This document shows, in pieces, positions 1 through 10,123 of a DNA stretch of 64,000 nt. Each line of letters opens with the position of its first letter. Position 1 is the stretch's first letter. The translations under genes and the position numbers were made by a program. The notes beneath the pieces were generated by a model, which was not told the DNA's origin, searched no databases, and saw only the letters and a list, made by a program, of their open reading frames with translations. Source of the stretch: Nicotiana tabacum (Eukaryota > Streptophyta > Magnoliopsida > Solanales > Solanaceae); assembly GCF_000715075.1 (NCBI RefSeq), contig NC_134090.1, positions 48,925,792 to 48,989,791 on the forward strand. The letters are read 5' to 3'.

Positions 1-2601
1 AGATTTCGACGAACTTTATGTCATATACAAGTGTTGCATTTCCAGGAATGTTGCAGTCCCCTACACAAATAACAAACAGAAATCATAATTACTGTGTAAA
101 CACCTTTTTATTAAACAAAAGAAAAAAGAAAATATTACTGTGTAAACAACTGCAATCACAACAAACTGAATATATTCTTGTTATTTGCAGAGATGAAAAA
201 GTTAGATGAGTAGCATGATGAAAATGGGCAAATGAGTCCTTCACAGCCTCCCAAGGCCAGTGGTAGCCAGATGGTATAATTGAGGAATATACATTGATTA
301 AGATCACTAAGATAAATTGCATACTTATTGACATCCACCCTTTCAGAACATAGTAAGCAGAGTTGTTGAAGATGCTACTTGCTAGTAAGTGTTTCTTTCA
401 ATAATAATGCAAGTTTTCTTCTCACCAGTTAAACAAAGGAAAAAATTAAAAGACTTATTTTGGCTAGCTTGATGAAGATAAAGAATAGGCCTTATCATCT
501 GATGTCACGAGCTGATATATGTCTTAAGGAACCCAACAATATAATGCATTTAAAATGCACCAAAAAAACACACCTGAAAAGCAGCCTGCTGGTTCTGGTC
601 CATATGCCAAATGTGGAGGAATCTGAAGCTTACGTTTTCCACCTATGTACCAAAACTTCTAAAGTGAACTATGCTGGGAACAAGAAAAACGTCCACAGGA
701 AGCTCTTATTAGCTGAAAGATCTTACCAATATGCATTGGCGGTATCCCTTCACCTCCCAAGATTCCTTGATCTAATCCCTTGATAACCTGTCAACAGCAT
801 GCCCCAGTTCACGAATTGTAGATGAGGTATTGCAAAAATTGAACTATACTCTTCATTTAGTTTTTCGTTTATGTTTCTTATTCATGTACTCCTTCAACCT
901 GAACCTTAGATAAAGCTCTTGGATCTCGTTGCAATTGCAAATTGAGGTGTAAATTACCTCATAGTGAATATATATAGCAAGAGATTCCAGTATAACAGAA
1001 AGTTATGGATTACTGAGAAGTATTGGTTATCACTTAGCAGCACGTTATTTCTGTCTTCCTTTGATCAATAAGCAAATGGGGTTGCTGATGTTACATGGTG
1101 TGACAAAATCGACCTTGGGCCTAACTCAATCCCATAAGCTAGCACATGAGGGGAGGATTGACCGTATAAGGAGATCACAATATGTAGGAAACGTGCCCCC
1201 CTCCCCGGACTGCCCAAATGGAATGTGGATAACATAGCACAAAGGTCCAACACTGACAAACGCAACAACAGGGATCAATGATTTTGGCTTTGATACCATG
1301 TAAAAAAATGGAGCTTGGGCCTAACTCAACCCTAAAAGCTAGCTCATGAGCGGAGGGTTGCCCAAGACCATATAAGGATACCACAACCCATTCCCTCAAC
1401 CAATGTGCGAATTAACAAATGGAAATAATCTTATCTTGTTCTACTCCATTTGATATCCCAAAACATGGTTGTCACCTTTCTACAAACTTCTTTTATATTT
1501 CATCCATTTTCCTTCTTTCTTGTATGGATAATGTTTTTTTTTTTTATAGTAAAAGATCTCGGTAGCAAAAACAGGGAACGAGGGCACGGGGAATAGGAAA
1601 GATGTTAATACATATCCAGACAATAAGACTAGCTTAATAAAGCCTAGAAGTCTAGTAAATTTGGATGATGGTAACATACACTTACTTTTGTAAAGTAAGA
1701 GGCTGTAAAATGGATGATAACTATCTTCAATTTCCAGCATTTATGAAAGTCAAAAAAACAGTGGAAATGAAAAATGAGGATACACTAAAACATGGATGAT
1801 AATGCCCTAACAGTTGCTTAATTTAATAACAGTGTCGTTTACCTGTTCTCTTTACAAACTGCTCATAATTTGTTTGTCATTACATAGATATGTGTCCAGC
1901 TTTATGATCTTATCTTTTGATGCATATAGTGTATAGAACTATAAATATATACAAACGCCATTTCAACTGTCTATCTGATAGATAACCAGCCCTAATTTTA
2001 TAATCTGGGACAGATATAGAAAGCAGAAGCTAATTCGGAGTCACACTTTATACCATCGATCAGTTGCAATGGCTTACATCTGACCCCAAGACATACCTTG
2101 CCCATGCCGAGGCGCATGGTCAGGGGTCGACCACGTTTATAGCTGCTGTCGAAAACTATGCCATCCCCAAACCTTGCAGTATAGTGAATCTGAAAGAATA
2201 ATATACCATTCTCAAGTTCAAGAAAGATTAGAGATAGATAACTTTGATATTCAAACGAGACTTACATTAATGAGCTGGTTATAAGGAGCCTCTTGACCAG
2301 AGCCAACAGCAATGTCACAATAACCAAGTCCAGAGCGGGCAAAATTGAAGTCACAAGTGGGCTCAGCAGTAGTAGCATAGTATTCAATTCTGGTAGCATC
2401 AGCAGTTAACGGTGTCAAAGCCACTACTGAAGCAGCTAATATTCCAACACCCACTTGCCAAATTTTCTTCTTATTTATAGTAGGAGTTGATTGTATTTGT
2501 TGTGGCCAAGAAGAAGCCTTGAAACTGGCTGCTGTAGCTATGGGCTTTGGAGTGAAGACTTGAAGCTTTGGTGATGAAATGGCTAATGAAGAGACTGCCA
2601 T
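1..2601 (-). CDS. PNSL4: Thylakoid-lumen FKBP-type protein FKBP16-2/PnsL4, five exons, 3' end cut by window
   Basis: Exons read by eye: 2266-2601, 2097-2189, 727-787, 574-642 and 1-60 (running off the window). All introns are GT-AG and all phases join without a stop, giving 206 residues; only a few C-terminal residues should be missing. Seen: a Ser/Ala-rich transit peptide, then a hydrophobic stretch (about 50-66) ending in ADA at 67-69, a typical lumenal cleavage site, so the mature protein should start near Thr70. The FKBP fold follows (HYTARF, VFDSSY, GLDQGILGGEG, LAYGPEPAGC). Cys83/Cys95 and Cys184/Cys189 have the spacing of the two regulatory disulfides known in lumenal FKBP13. The usual active-site Trp is Leu148, suggesting weak isomerase activity. 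Known: PnsL4 is a lumenal subunit of the chloroplast NDH complex in cyclic electron flow. Odd: Lys44-46 stand where lumen signals of the twin-arginine type have Arg-Arg. FKBP13 itself is less likely, given the EYYATT and GLDQG motifs. Confidence 0.9.
1101..1410 (-). mobile_element. TRIM (miniature LTR retrotransposon) inside intron 2 of the PnsL4 gene
   Basis: Two direct copies of a roughly 100-bp sequence lie at about 1299-1410 and 1101-1194. They share minus-strand blocks such as GAGTTAGGCCCAAG and CATG(A/T)GCTAGCTT. Between them, in minus orientation, the first copy is followed at once by a primer-binding site TGGTATCAAAGCC (1286-1298), close to the initiator-Met tRNA complement. The second copy is preceded by a purine-rich tract GGGGAGGGGGGCACG (about 1193-1207). 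LTR, PBS, short internal region, PPT and LTR without coding capacity is the definition of a TRIM. LTR ends are approximate because the copies have diverged. Confidence 0.75.
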
Positions 2602-2735
2602 TTTTATGTCTTTGTGGTTTCTATCTGACTAATCTGTAGCTTGTGGGCTGTATTTAGATATATGGGCATTGCTTGTTTTTGAGAACATCATACATTTTTG
2701 GGGCCCATTTTGGCACACGTGCGGGCCAATTGGTT
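2602..2735 (-). promoter_or_regulatory. Putative light-type promoter of the PnsL4 gene
   Basis: Upstream of the ATG at 2601 lie a TATA-like stretch (minus CATATATCTAAATA, about 2651-2664), a TGGGCC site-II element (minus, 2702-2707), a perfect G-box CACGTG at 2716-2721 and a CCAAT motif near 2726-2730. Known: G-box plus site II is common in promoters of nuclear photosynthesis genes. The motifs are seen; their use is inferred. Confidence 0.5.
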
Positions 2736-3055
2736 TTCCCGGATTTTAATACAAATATATATGATACATGAACGCTTCATATATATTTTTCCATTATTTG
2801 AAACTTTATTACTCTTAATGTTTATGTTTAGTTAACTATCCGGCATAAACAAATTTTATTTACAAAATATATACAATCCACCTTAAAAGGCTCTTAATTC
2901 ATTATTTGTGCCTTCAATCAAGGAATTTAGTTACACTCTTTTACTTTTTTTCTCCCCTCTCCCCTCTTCTCTCCGAATTCTCTCTTTCTCCCCATATTTC
3001 GAGTAAACGGAGTGCTGATGGGGTTACGAACATGAAATTAAATAATTATTTAGTA

Positions 3056-3202
3056 CAAAAGATTAATTGCAATGTGCTAAAAATTATTTACTCCTGCAAA
3101 CTAAATCATAAAGTACGTACACGTAATAGAACCCCTTTAACAACGCATGAACAGAACCCCTTTAACAACGTGTATGTACATAAACATTGCAATTAATCTT
3201 TT
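3056..3202. repeat. Inverted and direct short repeats
   Basis: CAAAAGATTAATTGCAATG at 3056-3074 returns inverted at about 3184-3202. Between the arms GAACCCCTTTAACAACG occurs twice (about 3130 and 3153). The block around CTAAAAATTATTTACT(C/T)CTGCAAACTAAAT is also repeated directly (3078 and 3222). This could be a small foldback element. The rest of 2736-3400 is AT-rich with no gene that I can see. Confidence 0.5.
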
Positions 3203-3404
3203 GCCATTCAAATCTTTTGTACTAAAAATTATTTACTTCTGCAAACTAAATTAGATATATGATGGATGAAAATTTTATTTTGGGTAAATAGGTGACCACG
3301 CCCACAAGGGAATTGTCAACTACATTTAACGAAAAGGAGGATAAGCAGATTTGAATGTCTTTTAGCTATAGCAGAGCATCTATCAATTGATATATAATAA
3401 CAAC

Positions 3405-3900
3405 TTTCATACATTATTTCTATTCAGTTATATATAACTATATAGTTATATATAACTATAGTATCATACCATTTAAATACAATTTTTATATAAATTTTAT
3501 AAGTTATATATAACTATAGTATCATACCATTTAAATACAATTTTTATATAAATTTTATACAATATGTCTTTTATATATTTTATATCTGATTTATACATAG
3601 TAAAAATAAATTCATTATTTCTATCAAGTTATATACAACTACAATATCATACCACGTACAATTTTTATACAAATTTTATACAATATGTCTTTGTATATTT
3701 TGTGTCTGATTTATACATAGTAAAAATAAATTTTAGACAACTAATTATATATAACTTATCTTCAATTTTCATACATTATTTCTACTCAGTTATATACAAC
3801 TACAATATCGTACAACTTAAATGCAATTTTTATAAAATACTGTTCAACTTTCATACAATAGTTAAATAAAATTTTTTATATAAACAACACAATACAATTT
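3405..3900. repeat. AT-rich irregular tandem repeat with a 32-bp perfect palindrome
   Basis: Units containing CAGTTATATA(C/T)AACTA, ATATCATACCA, CAATTTTTATA(T/C)AAATTTTATA and GATTTATACATAGTAAAAATAAATT recur three or four times with drift. A perfect 32-bp palindrome made of AGTTATATATAACT arms lies at 3426-3457. There is no coding signal; the open frames here are low-complexity artefacts. It looks like part of a non-autonomous repeat that may extend to about 4610. Confidence 0.6.
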
Positions 3901-4046
3901 TTCTATAGTTTTACTACAATTTCGTAAGTATAATGTATGTCATGTCGTCTTCTTCTTCTTCTTCGAGTTTCAATCTGAAATTTAGCCAAAATGAAGTCTA
4001 ATCTTCACCAAAACACCCTCAAAATTGAGATATAAACTCCAAACCA

Positions 4047-4345
4047 TATTCTTAATTGTTTGCAACACCCAATCCAAACAAATAATGATTTTTGAAAACC
4101 CAAATTCGAATTCAAAGCTTTTTAGTGGATATTAATTGTGGAATTGTTGATCTCTTTTCCTTTGCTTTACATTACTGAAATTAGGGATTGAGAGATAGAG
4201 AGAAACATTGATAGAATTCTCAATTCTTTGCAACAACACCCAATTCAAACAAATAATATTTTTTGAAAACCCAAATTCGAATTCAAAACTTCAAAGCTTT
4301 TTAATGGTTGTCAATGGTGGAATCGTGAGTGAGTGCAAGATACGT
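4047..4345. repeat. About 165-bp tandem duplication
   Basis: A segment beginning TTCTTAATTGTTTGCAAC (about 4049) recurs as TTCTCAATTCTTTGCAAC (about 4217). Both copies continue through CCAAATTCGAATTCAAA and AGCTTTTTA to a GTGGAAT block (about 4137 and 4316). No gene is seen. The flanks 3900-4046 and 4346-4632 are AT-rich; 4338-4395 repeats ACGTGGGGGA. Confidence 0.6.
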
Positions 4346-4632
4346 GGGGGATGGGGGATGTGGAGAGAGAAACGTGGGGGAGTGTAAGATACGTCAGAAT
4401 TATTTTAGAACACTAATTATTATCATTAATTCCCTTAAAATGCAGATAAATGGTAATTGGATATACAAAATGTAATTATAGTAAAACTTGAATAGAAAAG
4501 GTAATATAGTTTCATATAGTGTATAGGAATGTAAAAATTCCTATTATATATCTGCCGGCTATTTTTCATTTAAACATTAGATGGGAGGCTATTTGAGTTA
4601 ATTTTTTTTTTTTCTAATTTGTTGATTTTGGA

Positions 4633-4724
4633 CAGTTCGGTGCACATGACCAAGCAAGGACTGCACCCCAGGGGTATAATGCAGCCATCCTACCATAATA
4701 AAAGCACTAGTAGTTGTTTTTACC
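4633..4724 (-). mobile_element. Truncated TS-type SINE (3' part)
   Basis: The block CGGTGCAC, ACTGCACCCCAGGGGTATAATG, CAGCCATCCTACCATAATAAAAGCACTAGT resembles the reverse complement of the 3' half of the tRNA-derived TS SINE widespread in Solanaceae. On the minus strand it ends in an A-rich tail (plus-strand poly-T at about 4602-4615). The tRNA-like head with A and B boxes is missing. The family assignment is from memory of the consensus. Confidence 0.55.
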
Positions 4725-5569
4725 ATTTGTTTAATTTAAGGGGAAATTACTTTAAAGTCATTTTCATATCTTGGTATAGTGGCTTCAAGTATCCAATATT
4801 ACCTTTGTCCCAATTTATGTAGTATTTTTTTTTGCTTATCAAGATTTAAACTTCATAATTTTAGTTGTGAATTGGACATAAAATCTTTTTTTTGAAATAA
4901 AATTTATACATTAAAAATTATGTAAAAAGTATTATTAGTCACAATAATAAATAATTGAAAGCATTTAAAAGGCATATACAAAAATCACGATCAAAGAAGA
5001 ATTTATTTAGCTCTCAGAATCCAAATACTTTCGCATAAGGGACATATAAGTATTACCTAGCCCATATTTAAATTAAAGGGCGTAAAATACGAGGTATTAT
5101 TGAAAACTAAACATTATACTAAACATAATAGGTGCTTTTAGATCACAAGAGTTTGGAGTTAAAAACATTTATAACAAAACATCCTCCTATTTTATCAAGT
5201 TCATCTAGTGATAAAAAAAAAAGTTGGGAGGACTTGGTAGATTAATTGCAAAATCATTAACCTGCAATCATGAATGTTTCTAGCTGATCTCATCTTTGGA
5301 AATAATTAGCTTTGGAGTTTTGTTTCTTTCACAAACTCGTTAATTTTCAGTCAAAGTTTTTATCGTCATTGTTACTAACCAGTTAGGATAGAACCTACCA
5401 ACTTTCCCGTTGGAAGATGATAATAAATTCGTCAATTAATGATGCTCTCGTGGCTTTGGCACTTCTACTTTGAATTCGTTGTGTCCTACCCCTCCATAAA
5501 CTATCCATCACTCAAGACTCCTTTAAAGGGGAAAAAAAGAAAAAAGAAAAAACATGGGTGTATTAAAGA
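4725..5569. other. AT-rich intergenic DNA, nothing recognised
   Basis: No open frame with a credible start, no splice pattern and no repeat structure beyond homopolymer runs. A purine run at 5529-5551 lies just left of element A. Confidence 0.6.
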
Positions 5570-5994
5570 TGTTTACCCTAAAAACGGATAACAATTGAAT
5601 TTATACGCGGTTTTAAGGATACGTGATATAACCTGGTACAAATTAAGAAGACAGATTAATATTGAAATTGATGATAAGAAAATAAATGCAAACCACACAA
5701 ATTGAATAGCCTTAGCCTTCGAGTTCGATCACTATCGAACCAAGAAATGCCTCTACTGATGTAAGAATAGAATAACAAGGTGATAAGAGCTAAAAATAAC
5801 AGTATAATTGCTTTGTATTGCGTATTTCAATATGTGTTACAAATAATTAGACCCCTCCCCCCCTATATAGTAGGAGTGTCCTACTCTTGATACAACTCTA
5901 TACAAGGAAAAAAATCTCATGATTTGCTAATTAACCGGCCTCTCCTTGATACGTGTCGAGATTCCCGCCGTGATCTTCAACTAATCGCGAGTAT
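5570..5994 (-). repeat. Element A left (3') LTR, outer part
   Basis: Begins TGTTTACCC and matches 21214-21620 closely, including GGATAACAATTGAATTTATACGC and the CCTCCCCCCCTATATAGTAGG region. The match breaks at 5994, after GTAT, where element B starts. Confidence 0.9.
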
Positions 5995-6114
5995 TGATCA
6001 CGCCCAACTATGCCTTCTAAAAGACAAAGCGACCGTTGCAAATATAATCTGGTTTTAAGTCCGGAGTCGAATCCTCAGGGAACTAACCTATCTATTATAA
6101 CTCTTGGCAATGCT
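5995..6114 (-). repeat. Element B second LTR, 120-bp remnant
   Basis: About 120 bp nearly identical to the start of the LTR at 8314. Homology stops at GGCAATGCT (6114), where protease-coding sequence abuts directly. Confidence 0.85.
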
Positions 6115-8162
6115 CAGTTTGGTATATATGAACAACGGCATCAAGTTTATGCTGGCTCCTAAGTCACATAATGCCTTTGCAAAGGCATAACTCCCAATAA
6201 TGCATGGAATAGTAAAGCTACCTGGGTCAGACATCTTTTGAGCCATGGGTTTTGTCACTATTGCACTGTAGTTACGTCTGTGTTAGAGTTACTGTGGATA
6301 GGTCCTGAAAGTCAAATTTTCATGACATTAGGTCCTTCATCATCTTTGCATAGCCTGGCATCTCCCTCAAAGCATCCATCAGAGGGATATTCAATTGAAT
6401 TTGACGAAGCATCTCCATAAATTTCCTGTATTGATCTTCCTTCTTTTGTTTTGCTAGTCTCCACAAGAGGTGCCCTCTGTTCTGCAGCTTGTTCACTCTC
6501 CTTAGCCTTACCCTTATCGTCCTGAGCCTGTTCAACCACCACTTCAGTAAGTTCTGCTGATTCATCTACCTCTAATGGAACTGGAGTGGCTGGCATAGTC
6601 TCTTTGCTGGATTGTACAACTTCTTGCTCCCTGTCTAAATCTCTCCCATTCCGGACTTACGGCCATCAGCTGATTCGGGTTTTGCTCCTTGGGGTTAATG
6701 TTCGTGTTTGCTGGAAATGTTCCCTACGGGCAATTGTTTAAGGCCATGGACAGCTGCCCCAGTTGAGTCTCAATATTCTTTATTGCTGAGTCATAAACTG
6801 CCAACTTTTCCTGCATCTTACCATTTGTTCCAATGAGTTGTTGAAGCATTCCCCTGATCTCTACCATGTTGTTATCTTGTTGCTGAGGAGGTGTCTGATA
6901 TGCCAACTATTACTGGTTCTGCTGTGGATAGCCCTGTTGCCTCTGATATGGCACCATTTGGCCTTGGGGCTGCACACCACCAGGTTGTGGCATGTTTGAT
7001 CTGTACTGCTGATTGGGTGATGGTCTCCACTGCTGTCCTCCTTGTCTCTGACCCCCGAAGTTATTGACATAATTTATATCCTCTCTTACCCCTTGGTTGT
7101 CACCTTCTCCACTCCATGAACACACATAAGACTGATTAATGCAGAGTGTACACAGTCCTCCATTTGTTGTGTCAACAATATGCACTTGCTTTGTACCCAT
7201 CTCATCGATCTCCTTTGTCAATATACTCATCTGAGTCATGAGTGTAGCCATGTTCTTAGCCTGTGAATTATTTGGGTCAAGAGGAACTGAATGCACTATT
7301 GGTGCCAGAGTTGTGCCCCTCGTCATCCACCCTGAATTCTAGGACATCTTGTCAAGAAGGATTTTGCACTCGGTGAATGTCTTACTTAAAAATGCACCCC
7401 CAGCTGAAGCATCTACATTGGCCTTTAGATTGTCTGCTAACCCCACGTAGAATTTCTGGCCAAGCATCTGGTCTGGAATACCATGCACTTCACTAGCATC
7501 CCTTTGAATCTTTCCCAAGTTTCCTGCAAGGTCTCAGTAGGCTGCTGCTTGTACTACAATATCTCATCAATTTGTCTTGCAGTCTTGTTGGGCGGGTAGA
7601 ACTTGTTCAGGAACTGCTTGACTAATTCCTCCCAGGTGACAATGAAATTTATTGGGAGCGAATTCAGCGAAGTCTGAGCTTCCCCGGTCACAGAGAACGG
7701 GAACAGTAACAACTTGATAGCTTCTAGGGTCACATTTGGCTGCCTTTGGCTCACACAAATCGATAGAAATATTTTCAAATGTTGTTGAGGATCTTCAATG
7801 TGTGACCTGGAGAATAATCCCTTATTCTGCAGAAGATGCAGCATGTTGTTGGTGATCTGGAATGTCTCCGCTTGTATTGGAGGCACAGAAATGGCAGTGG
7901 CCAGGTTGTCAGCTGTTGGTTGTGCCCAATCATAAAGTGCGGCTTCTGGCACAAGAGGTGCTACCACTCTGGCGTTAGGGTCAACCGGCTCATCCCTGAT
8001 GTTTTCGTCGACGTTATGCATGTCACCCATGTTGATTTCAAGTTGGTGTATTTGTTGGGATTGTTTGTTTTTCTTGTTGGCACGGTTTAATGCCCTGAAT
8101 GTTTTCTCGGGGTCTGAGAGTCCTTCAAGCAGTTCTCCATTCCTCGATGAATTCCTAGGCAT
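6115..8162 (-). pseudogene. Element B gag plus start of protease, decayed
   Basis: Starts at the ATG at 8162 (MPRNSSRNGELL). The Athila-type gag domain is open to 7554, with SHIEDPQQHLKIFL, LFPFS and WEELVKQFLNKFYPP; after that several stops and frameshifts follow. Gln-rich linker pieces occur at 6724-7326. The end encodes DPGSFTIPC and [13 protein letters not shown], the pepsin-like protease active-site region (DxGA). It then runs straight into the LTR remnant. No polymerase follows, so this copy could move only with proteins supplied in trans. Confidence 0.8.
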
Positions 8163-8292
8163 ACACCTAAATCCCACAAGAGTTCAAACGTGATAATTTC
8201 AATGGAAAAAATTGTTTAACACCTTAGAAATTTGATTTAAACTAATAATTCCAGCACTACTTCTAAGTTGTAATAAATAACAGTGTTAGTTT

Positions 8293-8308
8293 CCCGGCAA
8301 CGACGCCA
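8293..8308 (-). other. Element B primer-binding site (tRNA-Asp type)
   Basis: Minus strand TGGCGTCGTTGCCGGG, five bases inside the LTR. It is one base different from the TGGCGCCGTTGCCGGG site usual in Athila and Tat elements. Confidence 0.75.
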
Positions 8309-8313
8309 AAATT

Positions 8314-9586
8314 TGATCATGCCCAACTATGCCTTCTAAAAGACAAAGCGGTCGTTGCAAATATAATCTGGTTTTAAGTCTGGAGTCAAATCCTCAGGGA
8401 ACTAACCTATCTATTACAACTCTTGGCAATGCTATTATCAACTCAAACAATTTCCAGATGCAAGATTTTTATCAACAAAGATTGGGTTTTGTTTAACTAT
8501 TTCAAATGATATTAAAAATAACAAGATGCTAAATCAAAGATAATTCAATGGTAAAAAGGTCTAGGGTATTGATTTCCCCAATTGCTAGTTTAATCTTTAA
8601 CTCTTTTGCTATAATCTCGCCGTAATACTTTATGAGGATTATGAGCTATGGGTTATCGTAAGTATCTCTCGATCAACTACGATAATTTAGTAGAGCATTC
8701 TCTCGAACTACTCTAGCTGACAACATGTGCAGCTCTGAGTTATCCCACCAAAGTTTCGTTATCTCTAACCCCACTTTGAAGTTCAAGTGATGAATCTCTT
8801 CAATTACCCAAAAGTGATGTTGTTTAGTCTAACCTAATATTCTTTCTCAAGCAACATAAGGCAATTAGACACGATTAATCAAGGTCCCATTCAATTAATC
8901 ACCATACAAAACATAGTTGAACAATCATATAATAAACCCGGCTCGATTATAACAAAACTGAGTCAAAACTTCATCTAACAATTGGTTCCATCAACCCTAG
9001 ATTAAATGTTAGCTACTCATAACAAAGCAAGATAAAACTATAAAATTGTTCATAATGTGTAATTACACGAAATAAAAGGTGATAGAAAAACTGTAATGTT
9101 TGGTTGATCTTCTCACATTTGTTCTTGCCTCCAAAGTAGTCTAAAAACAAGTTTAATGATATCTTGGGCGACCTTCTAGAGTTTATAAGGGTTTGGAATA
9201 AGTTTTCCCCGAATTACACTTTGGTCCCTAAATTTTCTGGCAACTTCATAGTTCACCGCGGTCGCGACAGACCGCGGCGCGACTGCGGTGAGAGCATAAA
9301 ATTCTGCCTGTGTTTTGTTGACTGTCGCGGTCTGACCGCGGTCCACCGCGGTCGCGGTGGATTCCACCCCAGTCCACTTTTTGCTTCTTTCCGCTTGGGT
9401 ACTTCTTGATTGGACGTTTTCTTCACACTATTGACTCCAAAACACTCCATAGTTCTTCCTAACTTGGATTAGTCCCTGCGAAGCAAAAGAACACCAATTA
9501 GAGCATTTTGTTATCATTTTTCCTATAAAACAACAATAAAGTATAGTATAATTAGGTGCAAATATCGTCTATATAGCCTGATATCA
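8314..9586 (-). repeat. Element B complete LTR (1273 bp)
   Basis: Begins TGATCATGCCCAACTATGCC, repeated at 5995, and ends TGATATCA. It contains a GC-rich island (9253-9361) of interleaved CACCGCGGTCGCG inverted repeats in otherwise AT-rich DNA. Confidence 0.85.
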
Positions 9587-9784
9587 TGTATCTCGGTCCT
9601 CTGTTATTCGACTCGGTAGATTTTTCTCGATCTTATTTGGTCTCGATCTTATTCGATCCCATGATCACGAGCTTGATGCTGTAACTCCATACCTCGGCGA
9701 TATAACTCGAGATTGATCTTTAACCTGTCATGTTTCAGTCTCGATTGGTCATACAATAGGCGAACCCGATTTTGACCGTATACA
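9587..9784 (-). repeat. Element A left (3') LTR, inner part after element B
   Basis: Resumes with TGTATCTCGGTCCTCTG, continuing the LTR sequence broken at 5994. It matches right-LTR bases from about 21611 onward and ends at GTATACA, next to a purine tract on the minus strand. Confidence 0.9.
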
Positions 9785-9805
9785 GATAGTTCCCTTATTT
9801 TTCGG
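9785..9805 (-). other. Element A polypurine tract
   Basis: On the minus strand GAAAAATAAGGGAACTATC directly precedes the 3' LTR start TGTATACGG. This position marks the true LTR boundary and shows that the right-hand LTR is short. Confidence 0.65.
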
Positions 9806-9969
9806 AGAGAAGACGACGAGAAACGATATGAACCTCGGAATCCTGCTTCGATAGAACATGACGTAAGCGTCAAACGGTTACCGAAACGTCCTGTCGATCC
9901 AGTTACCAAGACATTAAATGCGTGTCAGTTTGGTCGGCCACTACGGGTTTTGAACCGTCACTAGCAGAC

Positions 9970-9977
9970 TATAAATA
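9970..9977 (+). promoter_or_regulatory. TATA box of the antisense gene in element A
   Basis: TATAAATA at 9970-9977 lies 147 bases before the ATG at 10124. The stretch between is C/T-rich and lacks another ATG except the one in GCATGCC at 10084. It suggests the antisense gene once had its own promoter rather than depending on the LTR. Confidence 0.5.
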
Positions 9978-10123
9978 TCACAATTTTCATTCATTCAAAC
10001 TTTATGTCCAAGCTTCTTCCATCCTTGTTCTCCAAAAATCTCTTCATTCTCCAAATTTCTTTAACTTTCTGCAAACCGCTAAGCATGCCTTCTTAATTCC
10101 TTATTCTTCATCTTTTATCTAAA

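Larger units (their letters stand above)
5995..9586 (-). mobile_element. Element B: internally deleted Athila-like retrotransposon inside element A's LTR
   Basis: Minus orientation: a complete LTR (8314-9586), a tRNA-Asp type PBS, gag and a scrap of protease (8162 down to 6115), then only 120 bp of the second LTR (5995-6114). Reverse transcriptase, RNase H, integrase and most of the 3' LTR are missing. Element ends read TGATCA and ATATCA on the plus strand. Flanks are AGTAT (5990-5994) and TGTAT (9587-9591), a 5-bp target duplication with one mismatch. Confidence 0.85.

Noticed and set aside
89..338. Open frames of 60-81 codons in the first intron nearest the window start
   Set aside because: They lie inside intron 4 of the PnsL4 gene and have no motif.
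1065..1399. Two minus-strand frames that look like short proteins
   Set aside because: They are translations of the TRIM LTRs; no protein family signature.
5700..5760. TTCGAGTTCGATCACT stretch resembling a tRNA T-arm (also near 21360)
   Set aside because: No acceptor or anticodon stem around it; it is LTR sequence of element A.
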